Assembly (NCBI RefSeq): GCF_001514235.1
Contig: NZ_KQ948924.1
Span: forward strand, 999,832-1,063,831
DNA from: Streptomyces caeruleatus
Lineage (GTDB): Bacteria; Actinomycetota; Actinomycetes; Streptomycetales; Streptomycetaceae
Length of the DNA: 64,000 nt
Direction: 5' to 3'
Of the stretch, positions 43,760 to 53,346 are shown one piece after another. The translations under genes were made by a program, and so were the position numbers. Positions within the stretch are counted from its first letter, which is position 1, and the number at the start of each line of letters is the position of its first letter. The notes below the pieces were generated by a model. The model did not search any database. It was given only the letters and a program-made list of their open reading frames with translations, and was not told the DNA's origin.

Positions 43760-46700
43760 GTGCCGGAGGAGCAGCAGCACAACGGAGAGCCGCGTGTCCA
43801 CCTCGAAGGCAGCGCCTGCGACGGCGGCAGGACCTACCAGGCGGGGCGGGATCAGTTCGTCGCGGAGCGGGACCTGCACCTGCACTATCGGCATGGCGTG
43901 CACAGCGGTCGCCGGACTGACGCCGACGGGCTGGGGGATGAATGCCCGTATCCCGGCATGGCTTCGTTCGGCACGGAGGAGGCCCGCTGGTTCTTCGGGA
44001 GGGATATCGCGACGGCCCGACTGACGGCACGCCTGGACGAACGGCTGCAGGAGGGTGGGCCGCTGGCATTGGTCGCCTCGTCCGGTGCCGGAAAGTCGTC
44101 ACTCCTCATGGCCGGACTTCTGCCTGCGCTCAAACGCGGAGCCCTGCCCGGTTCGCGGCACTGGCCCGTCCTGGCGTTCACTCCCACTGCTCGGCCTCTG
44201 GAAGCACTGACTGCGCAGATCAGGACGCTCACCGAGACCACCGTCGACGACATCAACGGCCGACTGGCGGCTGGTTTCGAGAGTGCCGCCGAGGTATTAC
44301 GCGACGCGCTACGCACGCCTCCTCGTAACGATGGGCCGATGAACGCGCGCCTCGTGGTGGTCGTCGACCAATTCGAAGAGCTCTTCACGCTGTGCACGGA
44401 CGACCGGGAGAGGGACAGCCTTCTCGGCTTCCTCTCGCACATCAGCGCCACTGGATCCGGCGATGAGCCGCTGGCAGCGGTCGTCTATGGACTGCGAGCC
44501 GACTTCTACGCACAGTGCGTCGGGCACCCCCAGGTCCGGGGTGTGCTCGAAGATGGTCAGTTACTCCTCGGCCCGATGACCCAGGCCGAGTTGCGCGAGG
44601 CGATCCTCTATCCAGCCGAGGAGGCTGGACTGGAGGTCGAACCCGGACTGATCGAACTTCTGCTCCGCGACCTGGGCGCCACAACCGACGGTGCGGGGGC
44701 TGGGGCGCGAGGATACAAGCCCGGACGTCTACCACTCCTGGCTCACACGCTGCGGGCCACCTGGACGCAACGTCACGGCAGCACGCTGACCGTGGCAGGC
44801 TACGAAGCCACCGGCGGCATTCACCATGCCGTTGCCGACACCGCGGAACGCCTGTACACCCGGCTGGGGCCGGACGCCCAGTCAGTGACCCGCACGCTCT
44901 TTCTTCGCCTCATCAAGGTCGGGGACGGCGTGGAGGACACGCGGCGGCACATGCTCCGCAGGGACCTGCTGGGCGGGCTCGACCCGGCCCTCGCTCAGGC
45001 AGCCGTGGATACGTTCACACACAGCCGGTTGCTGAGCCAGGAACAGGACACCGTCGAGATCACCCACGAAGCCCTGTTGCACGCTTGGCCCCGCCTGCGC
45101 TCGTGGATCGATACCGACCGGGTCGGCCACCTGATCCGTCAGGAGTTGGAACAGACAGCTGCCACCTGGAAGCGTGACGGGTACGACCAGTCCCTCCTGT
45201 ACCGCGGGAACCGCCTGGAGGCAGTCCGTACCTGGGGGGCTCACCCAGATGACCTGAGCCACACCGCATCCGCGTTCGTGTGCGCGTCCCTCAGCCAGGA
45301 ACGCCGTACGGCGACGTGGCGCCGTGCCCTCATCGCCGTGCTCGTCACCTTGACCCTTCTGGCCTGTGGCACGGCGGTATACGCGTTCCGGCTGCGCGAC
45401 ACCGCGCAAGCCCAACGTGACGAAGCGGTAGCGCACAGCCTCCTCACCGATGCCGACCGACTGCGTGACACCGACGCGTCGCTGGCCGCGCAGCTGGAGC
45501 TGGCGGCTCACCGCACTCACGCTTCGCCCTCTACGTACACGGCACTCGTCAGTGCCTCAGGTGCCGCACTTTCCACGCCCCTGCGCGGGCACCACGGCAT
45601 CATCGAAACTGTGGCGTACCACCCCGAGGGACACACGCTGGCCAGCGCAAGCTACGACGGGACAGTACGACTGTGGAACGTCACCGATCCGACCCGCCCG
45701 CCAACGTCACGAACCGTCCGAGTGAGCCATTCCGGTCCGGTGTACTCGGTGGCATACAACAGCGACGGACATCTCATCGCCACGGCCGGCGAGGACGGCA
45801 CGGTGCGGCTGTGGGACATCACCACGCAGAACGGTCCGCGCCTTGTCGGTCACATTCCCGGCAAGACAACCGGTCCGGCTTACGCGGTGTCCTTCCACCC
45901 TGACATGCGGACACTCATCACCGTGCGTGCCAGGAGCCGGTCGATTTCAAGCCTCAATGACACGATGGTGGAGATGTGGAACGTCGCCGACCCCGCCAAC
46001 CCTGTCCCATTTGCAGAGCCCGTGGGGAGCCTGAGCGGCTGGCCCTCTCCCGCCATGTCGAGCAAAAAGGGACGGACCCTTGTCCGCAAGGACAACCGGC
46101 TGTGGGACATCACCGATCCGGCGGAACCTGCTCGACTGGACAGGCCTGTGCTTCGAAGGAGTTCAACACCGCCCAGGATGGCCCTCAGCCCGAATGGACG
46201 GCTCTTGGCCGTGACCGGCGGGGCCAAAGGAGTGCAACTGTGGAACTTGTCGGACCCTACGGCAAGTTCTCCCCTCAGCAATCTGGACGGACACACCAAC
46301 GCCGTCACGGCGCTGGCCTTTTCCCGCGACGGACGCACCCTCGCCACAGGGAGTTCTGACCGGACAGCACTGCTGTGGAATGTTGACAACCCCAACAACC
46401 CGGTGCGCCTGGGCGATCCCCTCACCGGCCATACGGAACAGGTCTATTCCATTGCCTTCAGTCCGGACGGACACACTCTGGCCACAGCGAGCGGCGACCA
46501 CACGGTACGCCTCTGGAGCAGACCGCAACCCGCTCTGATTACTGGACACAACAGCCTGATCAATTCGGTCGCCTACTCTCCGGACAGCCGCATACTGGCC
46601 ACTGCGGCGTCGGATCTACGACTGTGGGACATCACCGATTCAGACAATCCCACTCTCCTGGGCAAACCACTGCTCCCTACTGGACGCGTCAGCCGAACCG

Positions 46701-47659
46701 GCGCGGAGGACTCCGGCGCAGGGTCCTACACAGACGAAGAGGGGCATATGGGCGAGGAATTCTACGCCGTTGCCTTCGCAGCCGACGGTCGGACAATGGC
46801 CACCGCAGGGTTCCTGGGCGTGATGCTGTGGGACGTGCGGAAGCCGAGCGACCCCAAGGCTCTGAGCAAGCCTTTCAGTCATGACAGTTTCCAGGGCTCG
46901 GTGGCGTTCACCCCGGACGGGAAGATGCTCGTTGCGGCGAATTCAGGCGGCGTGACTCTCTGGGACATCACCGATCCGCGGCAGCCGCGTCGCTTTGGCG
47001 ATGCTTTGACCGACCAGGCGGTCAGGGCAGTCCTCAGCCCGGACGGCAAAACCCTGGCTACTGTCACGGACTCAGAGGCCGGCGAAGGCGTGCGCCTTTG
47101 GGACATTACTGATCCCGTCATGCCCCGCGTTCTGGGCAGGTTGCAGGAATCCGGCCAACCCGTGATCTCCGTGGCCTTCAGCCCCATGGGCGACATGTTG
47201 GTCAGTGGCGGCGAGAAGGGGACGGTGCGTCTGTGGGGCATTACCAACCCGAGTGATCCCACGCCCCTGGGGGCGCCTTTCACCCATCACGCGAACGCGG
47301 TCCGCACACTGGCCTTCAGCCCCGACGGCCAAACTCTGGCCAGCGGCAGCAAAGACGGGACGGTACGCCTGTCTCACGTGGAAAACCACCGTGGCATGGA
47401 GCCGTCGGACAGACCACTGAGGGCCTCGGCCAACTGGGTGTCCGTCAATTTCGATTCCACCGGCCGCACTCTCATGACTGTCGGCAATCAGATGGTGCAC
47501 CTGTACCAAAGTGACGCGAACCAGGCAGCGCAACGTGTCTGCCGGGTCGCCGCCGACAGCCTGACCCGAAGCATCTGGCGGAAACACATCCCCACCCTCT
47601 CCTTCACACCCCCTTGTCTGGAATCAGGGCACACAGGACAAGCCGTCGGGCGAAGATGA
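43760..47659 (+). CDS. nSTAND1-type NTPase with transmembrane segment and C-terminal WD40 propellers
   Basis: 1299 residues from GTG at 43760. Residues about 23-40 carry GRTYQAGRDQFVAERD. A STAND NTPase follows, with CPYPGMASFGTEEARWFFGRD, P-loop ASSGAGKSSLLMAGLLPAL (about 107-125) and Walker B LVVVVDQFEELF (about 198-209). GLRADFYAQC and HEALLHAWPRL (winged-helix region) come next. A membrane helix lies at about 522-543, then from about 606 to 1250 many WD40 blades with the SPDG..LA(T/S)...D.TVRLW pattern. STAND proteins assemble on ligand binding by the repeat domain. The absence of a fused effector points to the small partner or another protein as output. Confidence 0.9.
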   Translation: MPEEQQHNGEPRVHLEGSACDGGRTYQAGRDQFVAERDLHLHYRHGVHSGRRTDADGLGDECPYPGMASFGTEEARWFFGRDIATARLTARLDERLQEGGPLALVASSGAGKSSLLMAGLLPALKRGALPGSRHWPVLAFTPTARPLEALTAQIRTLTETTVDDINGRLAAGFESAAEVLRDALRTPPRNDGPMNARLVVVVDQFEELFTLCTDDRERDSLLGFLSHISATGSGDEPLAAVVYGLRADFYAQCVGHPQVRGVLEDGQLLLGPMTQAELREAILYPAEEAGLEVEPGLIELLLRDLGATTDGAGAGARGYKPGRLPLLAHTLRATWTQRHGSTLTVAGYEATGGIHHAVADTAERLYTRLGPDAQSVTRTLFLRLIKVGDGVEDTRRHMLRRDLLGGLDPALAQAAVDTFTHSRLLSQEQDTVEITHEALLHAWPRLRSWIDTDRVGHLIRQELEQTAATWKRDGYDQSLLYRGNRLEAVRTWGAHPDDLSHTASAFVCASLSQERRTATWRRALIAVLVTLTLLACGTAVYAFRLRDTAQAQRDEAVAHSLLTDADRLRDTDASLAAQLELAAHRTHASPSTYTALVSASGAALSTPLRGHHGIIETVAYHPEGHTLASASYDGTVRLWNVTDPTRPPTSRTVRVSHSGPVYSVAYNSDGHLIATAGEDGTVRLWDITTQNGPRLVGHIPGKTTGPAYAVSFHPDMRTLITVRARSRSISSLNDTMVEMWNVADPANPVPFAEPVGSLSGWPSPAMSSKKGRTLVRKDNRLWDITDPAEPARLDRPVLRRSSTPPRMALSPNGRLLAVTGGAKGVQLWNLSDPTASSPLSNLDGHTNAVTALAFSRDGRTLATGSSDRTALLWNVDNPNNPVRLGDPLTGHTEQVYSIAFSPDGHTLATASGDHTVRLWSRPQPALITGHNSLINSVAYSPDSRILATAASDLRLWDITDSDNPTLLGKPLLPTGRVSRTGAEDSGAGSYTDEEGHMGEEFYAVAFAADGRTMATAGFLGVMLWDVRKPSDPKALSKPFSHDSFQGSVAFTPDGKMLVAANSGGVTLWDITDPRQPRRFGDALTDQAVRAVLSPDGKTLATVTDSEAGEGVRLWDITDPVMPRVLGRLQESGQPVISVAFSPMGDMLVSGGEKGTVRLWGITNPSDPTPLGAPFTHHANAVRTLAFSPDGQTLASGSKDGTVRLSHVENHRGMEPSDRPLRASANWVSVNFDSTGRTLMTVGNQMVHLYQSDANQAAQRVCRVAADSLTRSIWRKHIPTLSFTPPCLESGHTGQAVGRR

Positions 47660-48149
47660 CCAGGCGGCGCGGGGCCAGGTCATGGATGTCACCGTCTCGC
47701 CCGCGGTCAGCACCGCACCGTCGGCCGCCATGGCGGCGACCGCGTAGACGCGAACCCGGTCGTGAGGCTGATCGGCGCCCCAGACCGCCTTCGCCCGGAA
47801 GCCCTCAGCCGGTCCGGGCTCAAGGAGCGCCACTCAGCTGCTTGGAATTCCGCGGCCTCGTGACGGGCGACAGTCACGTGACGGGCGGCAAGAGGGGTGG
47901 CGGCGAGTCGCCCAAGATGCCCGCATCGCGCCTCACTTCGGCTCCCAGCGCACCCAGGATGTGACCGGCAGCAAGGTGGTGCAGCGCGCGACGTACATGT
48001 TTCGCACAGGAGGCACGCGCTCTTGTGCCAGGCGGTGCCAGCTGTCCTTGGCCTTGTCTCCTCATGCGGTGGGCAGCTGGGGCAGCCCGCGCCGCGCCCC
48101 AGGAGGGGAGCGCCCGGGGCGCTGCTTGGTGCGGTGGATGAGGTGCTGG
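47660..48149. other. Intergenic stretch with a possible gene fragment
   Basis: 490 bases. The minus-strand frame 47833-47624 reads LEPGPAEGFRAKAVWGADQP and RVRVYAVAAMAADGAVLTAG, which is protein-like, but it has no ribosome site or recognised family and appears to be the end of a lost gene. The rest (47870-48149) shows only broken frames. Confidence 0.4.
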
Positions 48150-48821
48150 TCAGCCAAGCGGGTTGGTGGCGTCGCGCAGGGTGGCCAGGACCGGTGCGTA
48201 CATGCGGGCTTTGATGGTGCCAAGGGTGTCGCCGGCCTTGTTCACCTGTGCCTGGGCGATCTCGATCGCGGTGGAGCGCACGGCGTCCTCGCCGGCCGCC
48301 TGGTCGACGATGCCGACGGCCGCGGCGTCGGTGCCGCCGTAGCGGCGGGCGGTGAGCATGGCTTCGTGCGCGGTCTGCGGTGTCAGCCGGGACTGGATCA
48401 GGGCGGCCATGCCGGGGGTGAAGGGGATGTTGATGTCCGCTTCGGGCAGGCACCAGTAGCCGCGGTCGGCGCGCATGACACGGAAGTCGTGGGCGAGGGA
48501 GAACATCGCACCGGCGGCGAAGGTGTGCCCCTGCAGGGCGGCCACCGTGATGACCGGCAGCGACAGCATCCGCTCGAACAGCTCATGGACGGAGACGACG
48601 TAGTCCCGGTACTGGTCGGCATGGGCCGACAGCCAGTCCAGGTCGAGCCCGTTGGAGTAGAACTTGCCGGTGGCGGCGGTGACCAGGGCTCGCGGGCCTT
48701 CCGCTTTCTCCACCTCGTCCAGTGCGGCGCTGACGGCGGTGATCCAGTCGGGGTGGAAGCGGTTCTCACCGTCTCCCAAATCGAGGACGAACACGTTGTC
48801 CTGACGGTCGAGCGAGGGCAT
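48150..48821 (-). CDS. Crotonase-family enoyl-CoA hydratase/isomerase
   Basis: 223 residues, shorter than the usual about 255. The fold blocks are recognisable: GKFYSNGLDLDWL, TVAALQGHTFAAGAMFSLAHDFRVMR and CLPEADINIPFTPGM. The first hydratase glutamate is replaced (AAGAMFSLA), while the second position, PEADINIPF, is kept. This fits a delta3,delta2-enoyl-CoA isomerase-type enzyme better than a hydratase. It is followed (in transcription) by no gene, and the acyl-CoA ligase gene lies upstream beyond the TetR remnant. A role in fatty-acid catabolism is likely. Confidence 0.88.
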   Translation of the reverse strand: MPSLDRQDNVFVLDLGDGENRFHPDWITAVSAALDEVEKAEGPRALVTAATGKFYSNGLDLDWLSAHADQYRDYVVSVHELFERMLSLPVITVAALQGHTFAAGAMFSLAHDFRVMRADRGYWCLPEADINIPFTPGMAALIQSRLTPQTAHEAMLTARRYGGTDAAAVGIVDQAAGEDAVRSTAIEIAQAQVNKAGDTLGTIKARMYAPVLATLRDATNPLG

Positions 48822-48869
48822 GGCGACTCCTTCGAGTGTGCATTCGAGCCGTGCGGGTGCAGCGGGATG

Positions 48870-49197
48870 CTACGGGCTACGGCCTGGCCCGAGTTCGGGA
48901 CGGGCGCGAAGGGCGTAGAGGAGCAGGTCATGGATCTCGGCCGCGGCCGCCTCGATCGGGGCGGTGCTCTGCTCTGCCCGGCACATGATCACTGCGCTTC
49001 GACCGCGGCGATGGTGAAGGCGGCGAGTCCGCGACTGCGTTCCTCGGTCAGACCATGCCAAACCAAGAGGGCCGCGAGGGCCTCCTGCCAGCGGGCGAAG
49101 ACGGCAGCGGTCGAACGGGCCAGAGGCGACGGCCACCGCATGGTGACCGTCGCCTCGATGCGCCACAGGTCCACCGCCGACTGTGGACCGGTGGCGG
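48870..49197 (-). pseudogene. TetR-family regulator remnant, HTH missing and frameshifted
   Basis: The minus strand reads AAVFARWQEALAALLVWHGL then SRGLAAFTIAAVE in one frame, and AVIMCRAEQSTAPIEAAAAE then IHDLLLYALRARPELG in the next. This is the typical C-terminal half of a TetR regulator. A single missing G near 48996 (GAAGCGCAG instead of GAAGGCGCAG) breaks the frame, giving VEAQ-stop instead of VEGAV. The N-terminal DNA-binding half is absent, as the sequence runs straight into the stop of the acyl-CoA ligase gene. Confidence 0.72.
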
Positions 49198-50760
49198 TCA
49201 GTCCGACGGCATCTCTGCGAGTTCCCGCTTGAGAATCTTGCCGGTCGCGTTCATGGGCAGGGACTCCCGGAACTCGACGAACCGGGGATACTTGTGGCCC
49301 GCCATGTTCTCCTTCGACCAGGTCACCAGGTCCTCCTCAGTAGCCGTCGCTCCGGGCTTGCGGACGACGAAGGCCTTGACCTCCTCGCCGTGGCTGGCGT
49401 GGGGGACGCCCATGACGGCGACGAGGCTGACGTCCGGGTGGGTGAGCAGGACCTCCTCGACCTCGCGGGGGTAGACGTTGAAGCCGCCACGGATGATGAG
49501 GTCCTTGGTCCGGTCGATGATGTAGAGATAGCCGTCGGCGTCGCGCCTGCCGATGTCGCCGGTGCTGAACCATCCCTGCGGGTCGATCGCCTCGGCCGTC
49601 GCTTCGGGGCGGCCGAGATAGCCCTTCATGACGTTGTGGCCGCGCAGACGGATCTCACCGGGTTCGTCGACGTCGGCCTCGGTGCCGTCGCGGCGGGTCA
49701 CCCTTACCTCCACGCCCCAGACGGGGAGCCCGACCGAGCCGGCCTTGCGAGGGCGGTCGACACGGTTGAACGTGGCGATCGGGCAGGTCTCGGACAGACC
49801 GTAGCCCTCCAGGACGGGCACTCCGAAGCGCTCGTCGAAGCCCTTGAGCACCTCCATCGGCAGCGCCGACCCTCCGGAAATGGCGATTCGCAGGTTCGCC
49901 GCGATGTCGGTCAGGTCGAAGCGGTCCGCGTCCGGGGAGCTCAGCAGCGCCCAGTACATGGTCGGCACCCCGGCGAAGAGAGTGACCTCCTCGCGCTCCA
50001 TGAGCTCCAGCGCCGCCGCCACCTCGAAGCGCGGCAGCAGGACCAGCGTCGCACCGGAGAAGAATCCCGCGTTGAGCTGGACGGTCTGCCCGAAGGAGTG
50101 GAACAGCGGCAGCGCCAGCAGGTGCACGTCGTGCGGTGCCGCGGCGAACAGGCGGGTCGCCAGCTGCGCGTTGAGAACCATGTTGCTGTGCGTCAGCTCG
50201 GCGCCCTTCGGCCTGCCCGTCGTACCGCTGGTGTAGAGCACGACGGCCGTGTCGATCTCGCTCGTCTGCACGGTCTCGAAGCCGGGGAGTCCGTCGCGGG
50301 CGAACTCCGTCAGCGTGGTCACGCCCGTCATCGACGTCTCACCGGCCGGATCGGCCGTGAGCAGGACGAAGTGCTCGCAGTCCGGCACCGATTCGAACGC
50401 CGCGAGACCCGCCTTGCCCATCGGCAACTGGTCCGTGCCCTCGAAGCAGAAGTACGCCTTCGCACCCGAGTCCTGCAGGTGGTAGGTGATCTCCCGCTCG
50501 GTGAGCAGGACGTTCAGCGGTACGACCGTCGCGCCGGACTTGAGGATGGCGTAGTACGCAATCGGAAAGTACGGCAGATTGGGGCAGCTCAGCGCGACCC
50601 GGTCGCCAGGGCCGATGCCGCGCGCCGCGAGTGCCGCGGCGACCCGCGTCGCCTGGGCGTCGACCTGGGCGTAGGTCAGGCGGGTGTCGCCCAGCACCAC
50701 GGCGTCCCTCTCGGGCAGCTCGCGGGCGGTGTCTTCCAGTAGCACAGCAAGGTTGAGCAT
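49198..50760 (-). CDS. Long-chain fatty acid-CoA ligase / acyl-CoA synthetase
   Basis: 520 residues from ATG at 50760 (TGGAGA upstream). ANL-superfamily motifs are complete: VVLYTSGTTGRPKGAELTH, the VLEGYGLSETCP block, WFSTGDIGRRDADGYLYIID, IKD-type RTKDLIIRGGFNVYP and the catalytic-lysine region NATGKILKRELAEMP. The length and lack of signal peptide fit a cytoplasmic fatty or aromatic acyl-CoA synthetase. The neighbouring crotonase and the TetR relic suggest a former beta-oxidation-type cluster. Confidence 0.93.
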   Translation of the reverse strand: MLNLAVLLEDTARELPERDAVVLGDTRLTYAQVDAQATRVAAALAARGIGPGDRVALSCPNLPYFPIAYYAILKSGATVVPLNVLLTEREITYHLQDSGAKAYFCFEGTDQLPMGKAGLAAFESVPDCEHFVLLTADPAGETSMTGVTTLTEFARDGLPGFETVQTSEIDTAVVLYTSGTTGRPKGAELTHSNMVLNAQLATRLFAAAPHDVHLLALPLFHSFGQTVQLNAGFFSGATLVLLPRFEVAAALELMEREEVTLFAGVPTMYWALLSSPDADRFDLTDIAANLRIAISGGSALPMEVLKGFDERFGVPVLEGYGLSETCPIATFNRVDRPRKAGSVGLPVWGVEVRVTRRDGTEADVDEPGEIRLRGHNVMKGYLGRPEATAEAIDPQGWFSTGDIGRRDADGYLYIIDRTKDLIIRGGFNVYPREVEEVLLTHPDVSLVAVMGVPHASHGEEVKAFVVRKPGATATEEDLVTWSKENMAGHKYPRFVEFRESLPMNATGKILKRELAEMPSD

Positions 50761-50786
50761 GGGGCTTCTCCAGGTATGGGGGGTGG

Positions 50787-50918
50787 TCAGCCGCGCAGCG
50801 CCGACGCGAAGATCCTTGGCACCGCCGACCAGCCGGGGCCGGCGGCGGAGCCGGTGAGAAGGCGGACCGTGGTGGCCGCGGTGCGGTTGGTGACGAACCA
50901 CGGGGGCTTGAGGGACAT
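50787..50918 (-). CDS. 43-residue ORF, possible truncated nitroreductase-family N-terminus
   Basis: ATG at 50918 is preceded by GGAGAG at good spacing. The start MSLKPPWFVTN resembles the N-terminus of small F420-dependent nitroreductase-like proteins, but the frame ends after 43 residues (RIFASALRG). It lies 26 nt before the acyl-CoA ligase gene on the same strand. It could be a leader-like small protein or a relic. Confidence 0.35.
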   Translation of the reverse strand: MSLKPPWFVTNRTAATTVRLLTGSAAGPGWSAVPRIFASALRG

Positions 50919-51123
50919 GGCCGTCTCTCCTGCAGGACCGAGCGGGGCGCGGGCGGAACGGGCCGCCTACGCAGCGCGTTCGGGCCCGTCCAAGAGTACG
51001 GTGCGTTGTACACGACGCCGATGCCGGTCTGGATGTTGTCGAGGGTGTGGCCGGGGTCGCGTCCCGTTGATCGCTCGGACCATGAGCATCGCGGCCAGGC
51101 GGATCGACGGGTGACTGCCGCGA

Positions 51124-53346
51124 TCAGACCTCCGGCGCGGCCCCCAGACCGGTCAGGGCTCCCACCGGGTCGAGGTCGGGGGTGCCACGCGGCCACCAGT
51201 CGTCGTGACCCGGTTCCGATTCGTACGGGTACCACAGGCCGTCGCGGCCGAGGCGGAGTTGGACATGGCCGCGGGGGTGGGTGAGCCGGTTGCGCCAGGG
51301 GCGGAACGCGGGGAGGTCGGCGGCGAGGAGGAGTGGGCGGGCCCGGTCGAAGCGGCCGGCCGGCGGGTCCCAGGGCTCCTCGAGGACGGCGAGCCCTTCG
51401 AGACCGCCCTGCCGCCAGGCGGCGACCGCGCGGGCCAGCTCGGCCGGGGTGCGGTCGGCGGCGGCGGAGAGCGAGGAGTACAGGGCGCGGGTGCCGGCGG
51501 TGAGACCGGAACCGGGGCGGGCGGCGGCGAGCCTCACCGCGTCCTGCCACAGGGTCAGTTCGGCCACCGGATCACGGCCGGTACTGAGCAGCGCGTGCGC
51601 GCGGGCGGCGGCGTCGGTCGCCAGCTGGTCCAGCGCGAAGGGGTCCGGGCCGCCCGGTGCCGCCGGGTAGACGGGTGGCTGCTCGGGATGCGGGGGCATG
51701 GGCAACGGGGCGGGGAGGGCGGGCGGTCGGCGCTCTGATGCCAGGGCCTCGGTGGCCCTTACGCCGGCCAGAGGTGCCGGCCCCTGTTCCCGCGCGGCGC
51801 GGGCCGCACGGGCGGCACTCAGCCTGGACAGCGCGTCGAGCAGCCCGCGTTCGCCGCGGCCGCGCAGCAGGAGCAGGACGAAGGGGTCGGCGTCCAGCAG
51901 GCGTGCGGTCTGGTAGCAGAGGGCGGCGGCGTGTTTGCAGGGGTGGCCGCGGTCGGGGCAACTGCAGTGAGGGTCGAGGTCGCCGGGGCCCGGCAGCAGG
52001 GGTACTCCGCACTCGGCGAGGGTCTGCGGCATCTCCTTGTCCAGCAGCGCCGCGATGTGCCCCGGCCGCTCGGCCACGGCGTCCAGGAGCCGCGTCCAGT
52101 CGGCGTCGTCCAGCGTCCGCAGCCGCACCTGCACGCGGTACGGCCGCGGCCGGCTGCCCCGCACATACGCCAACACCAGCCCCGGGGTCACGGTGATCGC
52201 GTCGACGTACCCTTCCTGCGCGTAACCCCGCCCCCGCGCGAGCCGCTTGGCGTCGAGCGCGCCCTGCTCCAGGGCGGCCACCCAGGCGTTGCCCCACCAG
52301 GTCTCGGCGAAGCGGTCGTCGTCCGAGGGGCGGGGTGGGAAGGCGGGGAAGGTACGGCGGAGTTCGCTGTCGCGGCCGGGGGCGACCATGGAGCGCGGAA
52401 CCTGGGGCGCGGTGGGAATGGCGGGTTCGGGCGGGGTGCCGGGTGCGGAGGGTGCGGACGGTGCGGCCGGGTCGTCCCCGTGGGGCGAGTCCGAGGTCGG
52501 CATCTGGAAGGCCCCGGCGAGCAACGACCGCACGTCCCGGGCACGCAGACTGTCGGAGCCGCCGGCGCTCGCGGAAACAGGCCGTGCCGGCCGCCGCGAC
52601 CGTCGCGCGCTACCGCCTCCCCGGGCGGCCGCTTGTTCCGCCTCCGCCCGCCGCTTCTCCCCCAGCGCGGCGCGCAACGCCTCTCGGGCGGCGTCCGCGG
52701 GACGTGTGGAGGATGGTGCCGCCGCGGGGGGCGCCTCGCCCCGGTCCCCACCGGCCGACTCGTCCTGACCGTCGGCGGAGGCGTCCCATGCAACCTGACC
52801 GTCGGCGGAGGCGTCCGACGCGCCCTGATCTGCAGCGGAGGCGTCAGACACGTCCTGGCCTACTCGGGCGGCGTCAGACACGTCCTGATCTGTAGCGGAG
52901 GCGTCAGACACGTCCTGGCCCACTGGGGCGGCGTCAGACACGTCCTGGTCGGCACCGGCCGCGTCCACGGGGGAAGCACCGCCCGAAGCAGCCTGCCCCC
53001 GGGCCGAGTCACCCACCTCGCCCTCAGCGCCTTCCCCACCCCGCCGCGCGTCGACGGCACGCCGCAGCGCCGCACGAGCCGCATCACCCGGCCGGGCTCC
53101 GGGGCGGCCATGCTCGTCCACCGCCGACTCCTCGTCGGCCGATGCTCCCTGCTCCGCCTCCCGCCGTTCCCGCGCGGCCCGCAACGCCCGGCGCGCCGCG
53201 TCCGCCGGCCGGAGCACCGGCACCCCCGGCCCACTCGCTCCGCCCTGCCCCGTCGGTGCCTCCGGCTCGCTCGACTCGCCCCGCCCCGTCAACTCCTCGG
53301 GCCCGCCCGGCTCGCCGTCGCCGCCCCACCCCTTCGCCCCCGTCAT
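51124..53346 (-). CDS. SWIM zinc-finger protein with acidic repeat region
   Basis: 740 residues. The SWIM motif CSCPDRGHPCKHAAALCYQ (about 455-473) is complete, preceded by the domain FAETWWGNAWVAALEQGALD, RGRGYAQEGYVDAITVTPGLV that is characteristic of the streptomycete SWIM family. The N-terminal 250 residues are low-complexity Ala/Asp/Glu-rich and include about six 10-residue repeats of the type QDVSDASATD. SWIM domains bind DNA or protein; this gene is coupled to the SNF2 helicase gene (ATGA overlap), a recurrent pairing, so a joint role in DNA/chromatin remodelling or repair is likely. Confidence 0.9.
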   Translation of the reverse strand: MTGAKGWGGDGEPGGPEELTGRGESSEPEAPTGQGGASGPGVPVLRPADAARRALRAARERREAEQGASADEESAVDEHGRPGARPGDAARAALRRAVDARRGGEGAEGEVGDSARGQAASGGASPVDAAGADQDVSDAAPVGQDVSDASATDQDVSDAARVGQDVSDASAADQGASDASADGQVAWDASADGQDESAGGDRGEAPPAAAPSSTRPADAAREALRAALGEKRRAEAEQAAARGGGSARRSRRPARPVSASAGGSDSLRARDVRSLLAGAFQMPTSDSPHGDDPAAPSAPSAPGTPPEPAIPTAPQVPRSMVAPGRDSELRRTFPAFPPRPSDDDRFAETWWGNAWVAALEQGALDAKRLARGRGYAQEGYVDAITVTPGLVLAYVRGSRPRPYRVQVRLRTLDDADWTRLLDAVAERPGHIAALLDKEMPQTLAECGVPLLPGPGDLDPHCSCPDRGHPCKHAAALCYQTARLLDADPFVLLLLRGRGERGLLDALSRLSAARAARAAREQGPAPLAGVRATEALASERRPPALPAPLPMPPHPEQPPVYPAAPGGPDPFALDQLATDAAARAHALLSTGRDPVAELTLWQDAVRLAAARPGSGLTAGTRALYSSLSAAADRTPAELARAVAAWRQGGLEGLAVLEEPWDPPAGRFDRARPLLLAADLPAFRPWRNRLTHPRGHVQLRLGRDGLWYPYESEPGHDDWWPRGTPDLDPVGALTGLGAAPEV
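52760..52960 (-). repeat. About six tandem 30-bp repeats inside the SWIM gene
   Basis: The plus strand shows GGCGTCAGACACGTCCTG repeated at 30-bp spacing, encoding QDVSDAAPVG, QDVSDASATD, QDVSDAARVG, QDVSDASAAD and then diverged copies. In-frame 30-bp units allow length change without loss of frame. Confidence 0.8.

Noticed and set aside
47707..48453. 248-codon minus-strand frame crossing the crotonase gene
   Set aside because: It overlaps the crotonase in a different frame and has an Arg/His/Pro-rich composition with no domain.
52760..52960. Regular repeats considered as a CRISPR-like array
   Set aside because: Units are 30 bp with no spacers, are in frame and encode a coherent acidic repeat inside the SWIM protein.
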